DNA of 64,000 nucleotides, taken from assembly GCA_045106765.1 (NCBI GenBank), contig JBGCFD010000176.1, forward strand, positions 42,603-106,602. Reading direction: 5' to 3'. Made by a program: the position numbers and the translations under genes. This DNA comes from CAJQQY01 sp045106765. GTDB taxonomy: Bacteria > Bacteroidota > Bacteroidia > Chitinophagales > Saprospiraceae. Of the stretch, positions 23,740 through 32,961 are shown in pieces. The notes below the pieces were generated by a model. The model saw nothing but the letters and a program-made list of their open reading frames with translations, had not been told where the DNA came from and did not search any database. Within the stretch, counting starts at the first letter, position 1. Each line of letters starts with the position of its first letter.

Positions 23740-24510
23740 TCACTTTGGAGAAATATTATACACTCGATTTAATTTATACAAAACAGGTTTGCTTGGACTA
23801 ACATCTATCTCAAAAGAAGCGATCGAAATATTTAATAAATACATCCCGTCTGAAATCTCATCATTGACAAAAACCAATTCTGAAATCGTACAATTTTCCC
23901 GTGTCGCATGTGGATATTGCCAAAAAGTATGATGTGACAATAGCTCTCCTTCATCTTCTTCTCGATCCACCGAAGGCAAATCAATCAGTAAATGTTGGAC
24001 ACCACAATCCACTAAAAATTGAGTTGCTTCGTGATGAACAAATGTTGGATTGGTGCCTGAATAATTCTTTTTAAGTTTTTTCTTTTTATTGGGCAAGGTT
24101 CGAATGACGATTGCTTCTGCTTCGTTTTTTTCAAAAAGAGATTCGAGTTGTTTTTTCAAAATCACATGATCTCCATTTTCCATCTCAGTTGGTGTAACTG
24201 AAATTAATTTAGCAAAAAAATGAAAATTCTGAAGTGATTGATTGATCGAATATTTTTCCTTTGCTATGTGTCCAACGCATTCGGTATGAGTACCATTTCC
24301 ATGTGGATTTAATTTTACATTTAAAAAATTAACTGGGCCATATTTTCTTAATCCAATAAAATCGCCTGCGACAACTGGCCAAGTTTGCATGGGGGGAGCA
24401 TAAAAACAATTGACGGTTTGATCACCTGTTTCGAGTGGAATGGAAATGTCGAGCGGCAAAGAAAGATTTGCTTCGTAACTTTTATCTCTTTTTTCCAAAG
24501 TAATTTTCAT
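23740..24510 (-). CDS. Cyclase-family (kynurenine formamidase-like) metal hydrolase
   Basis: 256 residues from the ATG at 24510. A longer frame starting at 24564 would run through a strong terminator hairpin, so I reject it. The metal-binding motif HGNGTHTEC (family HxGTHxDxP) lies near residue 72. LDISIPLETGD and the later HEATQFLVDCGVQHLLID fit the family. Relatives hydrolyse N-formylkynurenine or other amides and lactones with Mn or Zn. Here Cys replaces the usual Asp after HTE, so the exact metal site is uncertain. The gene starts close to a -7 match at 24524-24531, implying a very short leader. Confidence 0.85.
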   Translation of the reverse strand: MKITLEKRDKSYEANLSLPLDISIPLETGDQTVNCFYAPPMQTWPVVAGDFIGLRKYGPVNFLNVKLNPHGNGTHTECVGHIAKEKYSINQSLQNFHFFAKLISVTPTEMENGDHVILKKQLESLFEKNEAEAIVIRTLPNKKKKLKKNYSGTNPTFVHHEATQFLVDCGVQHLLIDLPSVDREEDEGELLSHHTFWQYPHATRENCTISELVFVNDEISDGMYLLNISIASFEIDVSPSKPVLYKLNRVYNISPK

Positions 24511-24523
24511 AATTTCTTTTTTC

Positions 24524-24531
24524 CAAAAGTA
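24524..24531 (-). promoter_or_regulatory. Candidate -7 element giving a near-leaderless cyclase transcript
   Basis: CAAAAGTA on the plus strand reads TACTTTTG on the minus strand, only 14 bp upstream of the start codon at 24510. If used, the leader would be less than 10 nt. Confidence 0.35.
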
Positions 24532-24532
24532 A

Positions 24533-24570
24533 AAAAAAATGGCAACCTCTTTCGAAGTTGCCATTTTTTT
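24533..24570 (-). terminator. Terminator of the OmpH operon
   Basis: Perfect 14-bp arms, 24533-24546 and 24557-24570 (AAAAAAATGGCAAC), with A and T tracts on both sides. On the minus strand it follows the second OmpH gene and ends in a T run. It works as evidence that the cyclase does not start upstream of it. Confidence 0.88.
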
Positions 24571-24606
24571 ATAAAACTATCTTTTTGGTAAACCCAAATT
24601 AGTTTT

Positions 24607-25113
24607 TTAGATTTTTAATTTTGCTTTTACCAAAGTTCCTACATCCATAGAATCTTCAAAGTAAAGTAAAGTTTTCTTTTCAAAAATAAACTGGTAGCCA
24701 TTTTCTTTAGCTACAGCTTTGATCGCAGCATTTACTTCATCCAAGATTGGTTGCAATTCTTTTGCTTCTCGCTCTTGCAATTGTCGGATCATATCTTGTT
24801 CGAATGCTTGAATTTCTTCTTGCTTTTTCATTAATTTCTTTTCTTCCTCTGCTGCATCCTTTGGCGTTATCAAACCTTTTTGGCTTTTATCTTGTAATGC
24901 TCCAACTTTAGTTTGAAAATCGGTTACCATGTTTTGACCTTTGGTCTGTAGTTGTTTTTGTAAAACTTCTAAATTTGCTCTTGCCTGTTTTACTTTTGGC
25001 ATTTCAATAAGAAGTGCGTCAGAATCGATGAATCCAAATTTTTGAGCTTGTGCACTCATAGTGACCATCGTAAACATCACTAATAAACAACTAATTTTAA
25101 TAAACTTTCTCAT
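24607..25113 (-). CDS. OmpH/Skp-family periplasmic chaperone (second of tandem pair)
   Basis: 168 residues with a cleaved signal ending near SAQAQK. The mature protein matches OmpH/Skp: a short beta head (FGFIDSDALLIEMP), long charged coiled coil (about 45-130), and a return to beta (GYQFIFEK). Skp holds unfolded outer-membrane proteins during their transport through the periplasm. It is the downstream paralogue of the next gene, with a 116-bp gap that contains its own -7 match. The pair is common in Bacteroidota, usually after bamA, which is not seen here. Confidence 0.92.
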   Translation of the reverse strand: MRKFIKISCLLVMFTMVTMSAQAQKFGFIDSDALLIEMPKVKQARANLEVLQKQLQTKGQNMVTDFQTKVGALQDKSQKGLITPKDAAEEEKKLMKKQEEIQAFEQDMIRQLQEREAKELQPILDEVNAAIKAVAKENGYQFIFEKKTLLYFEDSMDVGTLVKAKLKI

Positions 25114-25200
25114 TGCTATTTTCAGATTTAATTACCTTCTCGAATTTGTTTTTCAGAGTCGGATTTGTTGATAAAATGTAATTTTATTTAAACTGGAGTG

Positions 25201-25208
25201 CAAAGATA
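25201..25208 (-). promoter_or_regulatory. Candidate -7 element between the OmpH genes
   Basis: CAAAGATA on the plus strand reads TATCTTTG on the minus strand, about 88 bp before the downstream OmpH start. It could give this copy independent expression. Confidence 0.45.
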
Positions 25209-25229
25209 ATCTCTACACGCTATTTTACT

Positions 25230-25769
25230 TTATTTAATTCCTAATTTCTTTTTGACTTCATCTGTTTTGTCATATCTAGGATTAGCGAAAATAATTCCTG
25301 TCGCTCCTCCTGAATCAAAAATATAATCATATCCTTTATCCGTTGCATACTCTTCGATGGCAGTATAAACTTGCTCTTGAATCGGCGCTACGAGTTCTTG
25401 TCTTTTTTCAAACAAAGCTCCCTCTGGACCAAATTTTGCTTTTTGCATTTGTCTTACTGTTGTTTCTTGTGCTACGATTTCATCTTCTTTTTGCTTTCGC
25501 ATCTCGTCGGTCATCATCACACTTTCAGCTTGATATTTATTGTACATACCTTTAATCTTATCATATTCTTTTGCGATATCTTGTCTCCACTTCGCAGCAG
25601 ATTGATCGAGTTCAGTTTGTGCTTTTTTATATTCAGGCATACTTTCCAAAATTCCATTCACATCGATTGAAGCAATTTTTTGAGCAACCATCGTAGCAGA
25701 AGTCATCATGACTAAAGCTACCATAAAAACTAATTTTTTACCTATCATGCTAATTGTATTCTTATTCAT
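25230..25769 (-). CDS. OmpH/Skp-family periplasmic chaperone (first of tandem pair)
   Basis: 179 residues with signal MNKNTISMIGKKLVFMVALV and mature start near AQKIAS. The head motif KIASIDVNGILESMPEYKKAQ is followed by a lysine/glutamate-rich coiled coil (about 55-130), then the GYDYIFDSGG strand. It is related to the adjacent downstream copy but is clearly not a recent duplicate. Two distinct chaperones may handle different classes of outer-membrane protein such as T9SS and TonB receptors. Confidence 0.92.
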   Translation of the reverse strand: MNKNTISMIGKKLVFMVALVMMTSATMVAQKIASIDVNGILESMPEYKKAQTELDQSAAKWRQDIAKEYDKIKGMYNKYQAESVMMTDEMRKQKEDEIVAQETTVRQMQKAKFGPEGALFEKRQELVAPIQEQVYTAIEEYATDKGYDYIFDSGGATGIIFANPRYDKTDEVKKKLGIK

Positions 25770-26034
25770 AATTTTACTAGATTTTAATTCTTTAATTATT
25801 TTTGCTTTCTAAGTTTTAAAAAAAGTTGTTTTGATTTTTATAAAAATATAAACGCCTTTTTTAAAGACTGCGAATTTACAATTTTATTGTAATGTTTTCG
25901 ATTTATAAGACTCAGAAATATAGCCAAAGGTTACATGTCTTTTTTTTCGAATAAATCGGCTTTAACATTTAACTTACTGACAAAGAACGAGTTATATTTT
26001 AAAACTGTAGGTAACCACACTATCCTTTTAACTT

Positions 26035-27222
26035 ATGTTTAACGATCGGTTAATGAAATTAACGACAAGCGAAGCTAAAATTCTTCATTTTTTTTGTTAT
26101 CCCTACTTTTTAAAAAAGTGTGGTTTGCTCCTATTTTTTTGCTTTGCTTCTTATTTTTTAGCTGCGCAAAAAGGATTCTCCATTGAATCTACTTTTCATT
26201 TCGGAGCTGTGACAAAGCATTCACCTGAGTTGACTTTTGATGTAAAAGGTCCAACAATTGGTGTCGATGTGAATTTTAAATTTCAAACTTATGGAACTAA
26301 AGACTGGCAACAATGGAGAAAATTTCCTCAATTTGGAATGGACGTAGCTTGGTTTCGATTTGGGAATACAGCTATTTTGGGAAATGCATTGACCCTTTGT
26401 CCAAACATCACCACGACTCTTTTTGAAGGGAAAAAATGGAAAGGACATTTTCAAGTGGGAACTGGAATTGCTTATTTGACCAAAAAATATAATCCAGTTT
26501 CGAATCCTGAAAACAATGCGATTGGTTCAAATATTACTGCCTCGATGCTGATGAAATTTTATGCTGCTCGACAGATTAATTCAAATTTAAAATTCCATGC
26601 AGGCATCAGTTTAAATCATTTTTCGAATGGTGGTTCTCGATTACCTAATTTTGGTTTGAATATTCCTGCTTTAATGTTGAGCATTAATTATTCGCCTGAA
26701 CGATTGGAAAAGACTGATTTTATTTTTCATGAAAAAAGTAAAAAAGCAATTCGTCGATTTGGAATTGATGTGCATTCGGGAGCAGGTTTAGTTCAACGAT
26801 TTTCGATAGGTGGGCCGAGGTATCCAATTTATTTTGTTGCATTTGGAGGTAATTATTATTTGAATCAGCAGAATCGAATAATTGCAGGTTTTGAGTATGA
26901 ACAAAATAAAGCTATTTTTGAATTTGTCCTCCACACTAATCATTCTGAGATAGAAAGTGATGCTAAGAAAAAGGCTTCTCGTTTGACTTTTTTTATGGGA
27001 GATGAATTTCTTTTTGGAAATTGGAGTATGACTTTATCTGCTGGAATTTACTTAGGTGATTTTTCTTTTTTGAAGGGAGGACAGTTTTATAATAAATTTT
27101 CTACTAGGTATTATTTTCCTTCGAAAGGTATTTTAGATCGAAAAATATTTTTAAGCTTTTCTTTAAAAACTCATTTGACGGTGGCAGAGTATTTTGGCTT
27201 TGGTGGAGGAGTTAATTTTTAG
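26035..27222 (+). CDS. PagL-like lipid A 3-O-deacylase / acyloxyacyl hydrolase family protein
   Basis: 395 residues. ATG at 26035 or, six codons on, 26053; the signal peptide ends near FLAAQ at about residue 45 from the first. The middle has the family motif LNHFSNGG (about residue 200), which in PagL holds the catalytic His and Ser. The rest alternates as an outer-membrane beta-barrel and includes a second barrel-like half. If active it would trim acyl chains from lipid A in the outer leaflet. It is longer than classical PagL (about 170 residues), as is usual in Bacteroidota. Its last codons overlap the converging GSCFA gene by 11 bp. Confidence 0.75.
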   Translation: MFNDRLMKLTTSEAKILHFFCYPYFLKKCGLLLFFCFASYFLAAQKGFSIESTFHFGAVTKHSPELTFDVKGPTIGVDVNFKFQTYGTKDWQQWRKFPQFGMDVAWFRFGNTAILGNALTLCPNITTTLFEGKKWKGHFQVGTGIAYLTKKYNPVSNPENNAIGSNITASMLMKFYAARQINSNLKFHAGISLNHFSNGGSRLPNFGLNIPALMLSINYSPERLEKTDFIFHEKSKKAIRRFGIDVHSGAGLVQRFSIGGPRYPIYFVAFGGNYYLNQQNRIIAGFEYEQNKAIFEFVLHTNHSEIESDAKKKASRLTFFMGDEFLFGNWSMTLSAGIYLGDFSFLKGGQFYNKFSTRYYFPSKGILDRKIFLSFSLKTHLTVAEYFGFGGGVNF

Positions 27223-28204
27223 TTTTTCCAAAAAAAACTTTCTCTTTTTCAAAATTCAAAAACGGAAATCCCTTTTCCAATTCTTCAATTTTTATCAATT
27301 GATTTTTCTTAAATTTTGAATGTTCTTCTGACTCAGGATGAAAAGGACGATGAGTTTTTGCCAAATTTATTTTCTCCAATTTAGCATTTAACTCTATTGT
27401 TTTTTTAGTGAAAAATGTTTTAGAAAAGAAATCCCAAATATAATCTACCGCCATTTCATTTGGATGAATCAAATCCTTTTTATAAAAACGATAGTTGCGT
27501 AAATCATCCATCATAATTTCATACGATGGAAAATATTCAAGATGTGAATGAAGTGAAGAAAGATTGTCAAGTGCCACTAAAAGTTTTGATTTGCTTATTT
27601 GATTTGCTACCAACCCATCTCGAATGTGACGAACGGGGCTGACCGTTGTGATGATTTTTAATTGAGGATATGTCTCTCCTAATTTTCTGAAAATATCGTC
27701 TAAAGTCAAAATAATTTCATCCGAACTTAGTTTCTTATGAATAAAATATTTTTGAGGCACCTTGTGACAATTGGCAACGACCTGTCCTGTTTTTTCACTC
27801 ACGAAAACATTGGAAGTCCCAAAAGTCACAACGAGAAATTCTGCTTTTTTTAGAAATGTCCTTGCTTCCAAAAGTGCATTGTTTATTTTTTCCAAAACAA
27901 ATGCTTCACTTGGATTTGAAAAACTACCATGATGCTGAAAACTATGCCATCCACCAAGATGTTGAAAAAGATCCTTCTCCTCAAAAAGTCGATTTTCATC
28001 CAATAGAATATCTAAACTTTGGGCTATCGAAATTGGGTTAAAAATAATTCCAAATGGGTTGAGTAAAGTATTAAATTTAAATCCATCCAAGCGTTCAAAT
28101 AGATGTTCTGCAAAACAAGATCCTATGCAAAGCACTCCACTTTGATGATTAATTTGGAAAGGAGATAGTTCAGACTGAAGTATCGTTCGAAAAGTATTGC
28201 TCAT
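27212..28204 (-). CDS. GSCFA-domain protein
   Basis: 330 residues. The family name motif appears as IGSCFAEHLFERL near residue 27, followed by NPFGIIFNP. FVVTFGTSNVFV and KIITTVSPVRHIRDGL are further SGNH-like blocks, and DLIHPNEMAVDYIW is the typical C-terminal block. GSCFA proteins are SGNH-hydrolase relatives of uncertain substrate, found near polysaccharide or cell-wall genes. There is no signal peptide, so the protein is likely cytoplasmic. Confidence 0.92.
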   Translation of the reverse strand: MSNTFRTILQSELSPFQINHQSGVLCIGSCFAEHLFERLDGFKFNTLLNPFGIIFNPISIAQSLDILLDENRLFEEKDLFQHLGGWHSFQHHGSFSNPSEAFVLEKINNALLEARTFLKKAEFLVVTFGTSNVFVSEKTGQVVANCHKVPQKYFIHKKLSSDEIILTLDDIFRKLGETYPQLKIITTVSPVRHIRDGLVANQISKSKLLVALDNLSSLHSHLEYFPSYEIMMDDLRNYRFYKKDLIHPNEMAVDYIWDFFSKTFFTKKTIELNAKLEKINLAKTHRPFHPESEEHSKFKKNQLIKIEELEKGFPFLNFEKEKVFFGKTKN

Positions 28205-28223
28205 ATTTATGTTAATTCTTAGA

Positions 28224-28231
28224 CAAATTTA
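28224..28231 (-). promoter_or_regulatory. Candidate -7 element for the GSCFA gene
   Basis: CAAATTTA reads TAAATTTG on the minus strand, 20 bp upstream of the start codon. Single-box evidence. Confidence 0.4.
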
Positions 28232-28345
28232 GTGTTTTTAAGTCAAGCTAAAATTTTCTAAGAAGCTCTTTTTTTTAATAAAGTCAGTTAATTATATTAA
28301 ATTTCGACCTACAAAAATAAACAGAATAATTTTACATAAAAATCA

Positions 28346-29677
28346 ATGAGCTTTTTTGATCAACTTTTTGGAGGAGGCAAGAAAATAGCACCACAACCGA
28401 AACTAAGTTTTGGAAGATATAGTGATTCTTATAAAGATGCAAAACAGTATGATTCATGGGATAAAGCATTGGCGTTGTTTGAAAAAGAACAATATATTGC
28501 TTCATATTTAGAGTTTTTCAATTACCTCCGAGATGATTTTGAGAACAATGTTATTTGGAAAGAAGAAGATGGAAAGATTCATTTTGAGGTTTTTCAAGGT
28601 TCCAAAAAAGTTATTGGTGTCGCTGATATTGAAAAAGTAACTATCGAAGCCAAAGTTGCTCAAACGGAAACACTCAATATCGGTTTTATGCGCCGTTTGA
28701 TGGAACGAAATTTTTCGCTTCGTTACAGTCGATTTGCACTTGATCCTGACAATAATATTTCGATTCGTTTTGATACGTATATATTGGACGGATCTCCCTA
28801 CAAATTATATTATGCAATCAAGGAATTAGCGACGAATGCTGATAAATTAGATGATATTTTAATTGATGAATTTAGAATGTTAAAACCTGTGGATACTATT
28901 CATCTGGTTGACCTTCCTATGAAAGAAAAAGAGGTTAAATATAAATATGTCATCAATGAAATCAATGCTGCGCTAGCGGCAATGGATAGTGGAAAACCTA
29001 GCTTAGATAAATATCCTGGAGGCTTCGCTTATGTATTACTTAACTTAAGCTACAAGCTCGATTATTTAACCAAGCCTGAAGGATTTATGATGGAGACTTT
29101 GGAACGAATTCATCGTATTTATTTTACCACAGATAAAAAAAATCCAGCTCAAAAAAACATTATCATTCGTAAGGAATTAAAGAAATTGTTAGGAAGAACG
29201 AAAGAAGATTATTTCTTAGAAATGTATTTAACAAAATCTACTTTCGGAATTACTAAACCTGTCAATCATGATCGAATTGTAGGTTTCATTGATGGGGAAT
29301 TACATAATATGGATTGGTATAATGAACATGATTATCATTCGATTGCAATAGGTGTTCCTGGTTATATTGTAGGATATTGTATGTTTAACTTTGCTGCACC
29401 TCGCCCCGACCGAGAATTGTTTCATTTGTATTATCAAATAGTTGAAGCTGATTACTTTAAAGGTTTAGGGTACACTTTGAATTATTATGATTCTGTAAAA
29501 AATACTTTTGACAAAAAAGCGATCAAGCGTGCTATCAAAGATATTACTAATAACAATGAAGAATTGTATGGACGGATGAATCCTGATAAAAGTTTATTAA
29601 AATTTGATACGTTGCCCAATTTTGCAAAGTCATTTTTAATCATGGTTCGAAATCTTGATTTGACGAAAACTGCATGA
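28346..29677 (+). CDS. Hypothetical protein coupled to a trypsin-like protease
   Basis: 443 residues, no signal peptide or membrane helix, so probably cytoplasmic. I do not recognise a named family. Residues about 40-165 (FFNYLRDDFENNVIWKEEDG, then DFNN-like beta strands and a long helix) have the shape of a YbjN or type III secretion chaperone-like fold. The middle is helical (about 190-280), and residues 310-400 contain two glycine-rich segments, VGFIDGELHNMD and GVPGYIVGYCMFNF. Its stop overlaps the start of the protease gene by 4 bp (ATGA), which implies a joint function. It may be the substrate, inhibitor or partner of the protease. Confidence 0.8.
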   Translation: MSFFDQLFGGGKKIAPQPKLSFGRYSDSYKDAKQYDSWDKALALFEKEQYIASYLEFFNYLRDDFENNVIWKEEDGKIHFEVFQGSKKVIGVADIEKVTIEAKVAQTETLNIGFMRRLMERNFSLRYSRFALDPDNNISIRFDTYILDGSPYKLYYAIKELATNADKLDDILIDEFRMLKPVDTIHLVDLPMKEKEVKYKYVINEINAALAAMDSGKPSLDKYPGGFAYVLLNLSYKLDYLTKPEGFMMETLERIHRIYFTTDKKNPAQKNIIIRKELKKLLGRTKEDYFLEMYLTKSTFGITKPVNHDRIVGFIDGELHNMDWYNEHDYHSIAIGVPGYIVGYCMFNFAAPRPDRELFHLYYQIVEADYFKGLGYTLNYYDSVKNTFDKKAIKRAIKDITNNNEELYGRMNPDKSLLKFDTLPNFAKSFLIMVRNLDLTKTA

Positions 29678-30756
29678 AAGAAATAATTAATAAATATAAA
29701 AGTGTCATTGTTCAAATTGCTACTCCGTACAGCACAGGAACCGGTTTTTATCTAAAAGATGCTAACCTAATCGTGACGAATGAACATGTTATCAGAGACA
29801 ATCGAGAAGTCGTCATCAACGGAGAAGGTTTTGAAAAACAAATGACCAAAGTGATTTTTTCAGATGTTCGTCATGACTTAGCTTTTTTGCAAGCACCTAA
29901 TGTTATTAATGCGCCAGCAGTTGAGCTATATCAAGGGAAAGAGGTGGAGCGAGGAGAAATTGTCATCGCTGCAGGTCATCCTTTTGGTCTAAAATATTCC
30001 GCTACTCAGGGTATTGTTTCTAATATTGAAGAAGAGAAAAATGACCTCATTTACATTCAACATGATGCCGCACTCAACCCTGGAAATAGCGGTGGACCAC
30101 TTATTAATAAAGATGGAAAAATCGTAGGCATCAATACATTCGTTATTCAAAATGGAAATAACGTTGGATTTTCACTTCCTGTAAATTATTTGCAAAAGAC
30201 AATCGAAGAATTTCAATCTGATGATGATCAAATTGGAATTCGTTGCAGTTCTTGCTCTAATATTGTTTTTGAAAAAAAAGCAGATGGAAACTATTGTCCA
30301 TATTGTGGTGCGAAAATTCAAATGCCTTCTAAAATTGATGAATATGAGGCACTTGGAGTTTCAAAAACGATGGAAGAACTTTTAGATTCAATGGGACATA
30401 ATGTTGGACTTTCCAGAATTGGACCAAATCATTGGGAAATTATCGAAGGAAGTGCAATTATCAAAATTTCATATCATGAAAAAACAGGGCTGATTATGGG
30501 AGATGCTTCTCTCTGTTCATTGCCCAAAGACAATATAAATCCCCTCTACGAATACCTTTTGAAACAAAATTATGAGATTGAAGGCCTTACTTTTAGTATC
30601 AAAGAAAATGATATTGTTTTGTCTTTGCTCATTTATGATCGTTATCTGAACATGGATACAGGAATGAAGTTGTTCAAATATCTTTTTGAAAAAGCAGATT
30701 ATTATGATAATATACTAGTCGAAGAATACGGTGCTATTTGGAAAAACGAAGAATAA
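29674..30756 (+). CDS. Cytoplasmic trypsin-fold protease with zinc ribbon and chaperone-like tail
   Basis: 360 residues in three parts. Residues 1-182 are an HtrA-like trypsin domain with triad His38 (TNEHVI), Asp68 (RHDLAFL) and Ser139 (NPGNSGGPL). Residues 190-215 are a zinc ribbon with Cys191, Cys194, Cys208 and Cys211 (CSSC and CPYC). Residues 225-355 have a helix-strand pattern of the YbjN/type III chaperone kind. There is no signal peptide and no PDZ domain, unlike HtrA/DegP. HtrA-type proteases normally act in the periplasm; a reducing location fits the zinc ribbon. It is translationally coupled to the upstream unknown protein. The function of the pair is unknown. Confidence 0.85.
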   Translation: MKEIINKYKSVIVQIATPYSTGTGFYLKDANLIVTNEHVIRDNREVVINGEGFEKQMTKVIFSDVRHDLAFLQAPNVINAPAVELYQGKEVERGEIVIAAGHPFGLKYSATQGIVSNIEEEKNDLIYIQHDAALNPGNSGGPLINKDGKIVGINTFVIQNGNNVGFSLPVNYLQKTIEEFQSDDDQIGIRCSSCSNIVFEKKADGNYCPYCGAKIQMPSKIDEYEALGVSKTMEELLDSMGHNVGLSRIGPNHWEIIEGSAIIKISYHEKTGLIMGDASLCSLPKDNINPLYEYLLKQNYEIEGLTFSIKENDIVLSLLIYDRYLNMDTGMKLFKYLFEKADYYDNILVEEYGAIWKNEE

Positions 30757-31035
30757 TTTTTTTCAAATAAAATAAAATATAAATGCAGAGGCAGCAGTTT
30801 TTCGCAAAAAAGTATCTAAAACAAAACAAAGGCAAGGTGTTTTGAAATATGAGTAAAAATAATACGTTGGATAAACATGCAAAAAATGTCGTAAATTAGG
30901 TAACTATTTATCTAGCAACGTTTCATTATTAATTGATTTTACCTATTTTTACAAACTATTGTATAATCACCTAGCTTAAAATCCCTTGTCCACATTTTTT
31001 TAATTAACTACTTAACAGGTTCAAATTACTGATTC

Positions 31036-32085
31036 ATGAAAAGTTTGAGACATCTATTTATTATCTTCTTTGCTGTGATGGGAACAGCTACTATTACTGC
31101 ACAAGACATACATTTCTCACAATTCTATTCTTCTCCGTTAAATCTAAATCCAGCTTTAACCGGAGTTATGAATTGTAATGTTCGTTTGTCAGGAAATTAT
31201 CGTAACCAATGGGCAAGTGTATTGAAAGCAAATGCATTCTCTACTTATTCAGTATCATACGATCAACGGATCCCTGTTGGTAGAAGTGATTTCTTTGGAG
31301 TAGGTGGTACTTTTTGGGGAGACAAAGCTGGAGAATCTAATTTTGCAACACTTCAAGGAAGACTATCTTTATCTTATAGTAAAAAGATGAGTGGAGGTCG
31401 AAAATCAGGTAACTACTTAGTTGTAGGTGCTGATGCAGGAGCTTCTCAAAGAAGTATTGATTTCCTAAACCTTCGTTACGGATCACAACATGACGGTGAA
31501 GGTGGATTCGATCCTAATTTACCAACTGGAGAGACATTTGATAATGATAACTTCATTTTTGCTGATATCTCTGCAGGTTTATTATGGTTCTCTGTTTTTG
31601 ACGAAGATAATAACTTCTATATTGGTGGTGCATTTAGCCACTTAAATAGAGCAAATCAATCTTTCCAAAAAGATGACTTCGAAGAATTATACAGCAAATT
31701 TACTATCCATGCAGGTGGAGAATTTCTAGTTTCTGACCGAGTAGGTTTAGTACCAGGAGTTGTTACATTTATCCAAGGACCATCATTTCAGTTAAATGCT
31801 GGAACGAGTTTGAAATTCCTTTTGGGAAAAAGCAAAAAACTACAACAAGCTTTCCAAATTGGAGCGTGGTATCGTATTGCTAATCATTTCAATGATGCGA
31901 TCACTTCTGATGCATTCATTCTTTCAACTAAATTTGATTATGAGCAATTTTCTATTGGATTTAGCTACGATGTAAATGTATCTAGCCTAAGACCAGCAAG
32001 TAATTCAAATGGTGCATTTGAATTTGCTATGACTTATAAAATTTGTGGTCCAGAAGTAAGAAATGTTTACTGCCCTAATTTCTAG
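31036..32085 (+). CDS. PorP/SprF-family type IX secretion outer-membrane protein
   Basis: 349 residues with a signal peptide ending near TITAQ. The mature start QDIHFSQFYSSPLNLNPALTG is diagnostic of PorP/SprF. The rest alternates polar and apolar residues as a beta-barrel, with YDQRIP and the C-terminal YKICGPEVRNVYCP. In the family, PorP/SprF proteins associate with the type IX secretion machinery and often serve a specific large cargo protein encoded next door; no such cargo is adjacent here. The codon choice (AAC, TTC, GGT) suggests strong expression. It is alone between a leader and tandem hairpins. Confidence 0.93.
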   Translation: MKSLRHLFIIFFAVMGTATITAQDIHFSQFYSSPLNLNPALTGVMNCNVRLSGNYRNQWASVLKANAFSTYSVSYDQRIPVGRSDFFGVGGTFWGDKAGESNFATLQGRLSLSYSKKMSGGRKSGNYLVVGADAGASQRSIDFLNLRYGSQHDGEGGFDPNLPTGETFDNDNFIFADISAGLLWFSVFDEDNNFYIGGAFSHLNRANQSFQKDDFEELYSKFTIHAGGEFLVSDRVGLVPGVVTFIQGPSFQLNAGTSLKFLLGKSKKLQQAFQIGAWYRIANHFNDAITSDAFILSTKFDYEQFSIGFSYDVNVSSLRPASNSNGAFEFAMTYKICGPEVRNVYCPNF

Positions 32086-32100
32086 GATAGCATTAAAATA

Positions 32101-32128
32101 AATATTTCAGGATTTTTACTGAAATATT
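32101..32128 (+). terminator. First hairpin after the PorP/SprF gene
   Basis: A perfect 10-bp stem, 32101-32110 with 32119-32128 (AATATTTCAG), lacking a T tail. It may stabilise the 3' end ahead of the main terminator. Confidence 0.5.
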
Positions 32129-32154
32129 ACAGAAAAATATTATTTTTACGTCTC

Positions 32155-32199
32155 AAAGAGATGTCTCCTTAACTAACACTTTATAGGAGACATCTCTTT
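32155..32199 (+). terminator. Main terminator of the PorP/SprF gene
   Basis: A perfect 15-bp stem, 32155-32169 with 32185-32199 (AAAGAGATGTCTCCT), followed by a T run. Confidence 0.9.
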
Positions 32200-32478
32200 T
32201 TATTTTGGTGAAAACCAGAATATTTCTCTTTTTTTGAGAATAATCTAAGGAAATTAAAAAAGGAAATAGTATTCCCTTTTTCTATTTTCGTCAAAATAAA
32301 ATATTAACTTTCAGTCTGCTTTGAGAAAACAAACAGTCTGAAAGAGTAAAAAGGCGAGTCAAAAGCCAGTATTTCAATTTATTATTAAGTACAGTTATTG
32401 GGAAAAATTAAAAACATATTAACTAATTTTAGTACTCATTTTGACTCATCTATTCAATCATTCCAAAAAAAATAAGAC
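32200..32478 (+). other. Leader region of the bactofilin gene cluster
   Basis: With the hairpins before it, this makes a 393-bp gap without a gene. A weak stem (32257-32267 with 32271-32281, one mismatch) ends in T residues and could be another terminator or an attenuator. No TAnnTTTG element was found. The start of the bactofilin operon is therefore undefined. Confidence 0.4.
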
Positions 32479-32961
32479 ATGTTTGGTAGTAAAAAGAATG
32501 ACGCAACTCCTGCATCGAATAACAAAAATTCGACACCATCTAGTACATCTAATGCTTTAAATAGTTTAGTAAAAGGAACAAAAGTCGAGGGTACTGTTTC
32601 TTCAGAAAGTGATATTCGAATTGACGGAATTATCATTGGAACATTAATTTGTAAATCAAAAGTGATCATCGGGCCAACAGGAGCTGTCGAAGGTGATGTA
32701 CAATGTGAAAATGCAGTTATAGAAGGTCGATTTGAAGGAAACTTAAAGGTTAACCAATTACTTACTGTAAAAGATTCTGCAGAAGTACATGGTGATGTCA
32801 ATACAAATAAATTATTGGTTCAATCAGGAGCTACATTCAATGTAACTTGTAGAATGGGAGCTAACAAAAATAAAATTGGTAGTACACCTGTGAAAAAAAT
32901 GAATCAAGAAAATAAAAATAAGCAATCTTTTGGACAAAAAGCAACCCAAAAAGTCGGCTAA
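32479..32961 (+). CDS. Bactofilin (polymer-forming cytoskeletal protein)
   Basis: 160 residues. The low-complexity Ser/Asn/Thr N-terminus (about 1-35) is followed by a right-handed beta-helix core (about 40-135) with regular glycine-rich turns (VEGTVSSESDIRIDGIIIG, GAVEGDVQCENAVIEGRFEG). Bactofilins polymerise without nucleotide into filaments that position cell-wall or motility proteins. The last 32 bp overlap the AtpI-like gene, so the two are coupled. The link to an ATP synthase accessory gene recurs in Bacteroidota. Confidence 0.93.
   Translation: MFGSKKNDATPASNNKNSTPSSTSNALNSLVKGTKVEGTVSSESDIRIDGIIIGTLICKSKVIIGPTGAVEGDVQCENAVIEGRFEGNLKVNQLLTVKDSAEVHGDVNTNKLLVQSGATFNVTCRMGANKNKIGSTPVKKMNQENKNKQSFGQKATQKVG

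Noticed and set aside
24511..24564. Longer N-terminus of the cyclase gene
   Set aside because: It would be encoded by the OmpH operon terminator hairpin (24533-24570), and the family motif spacing fits the start at 24510.
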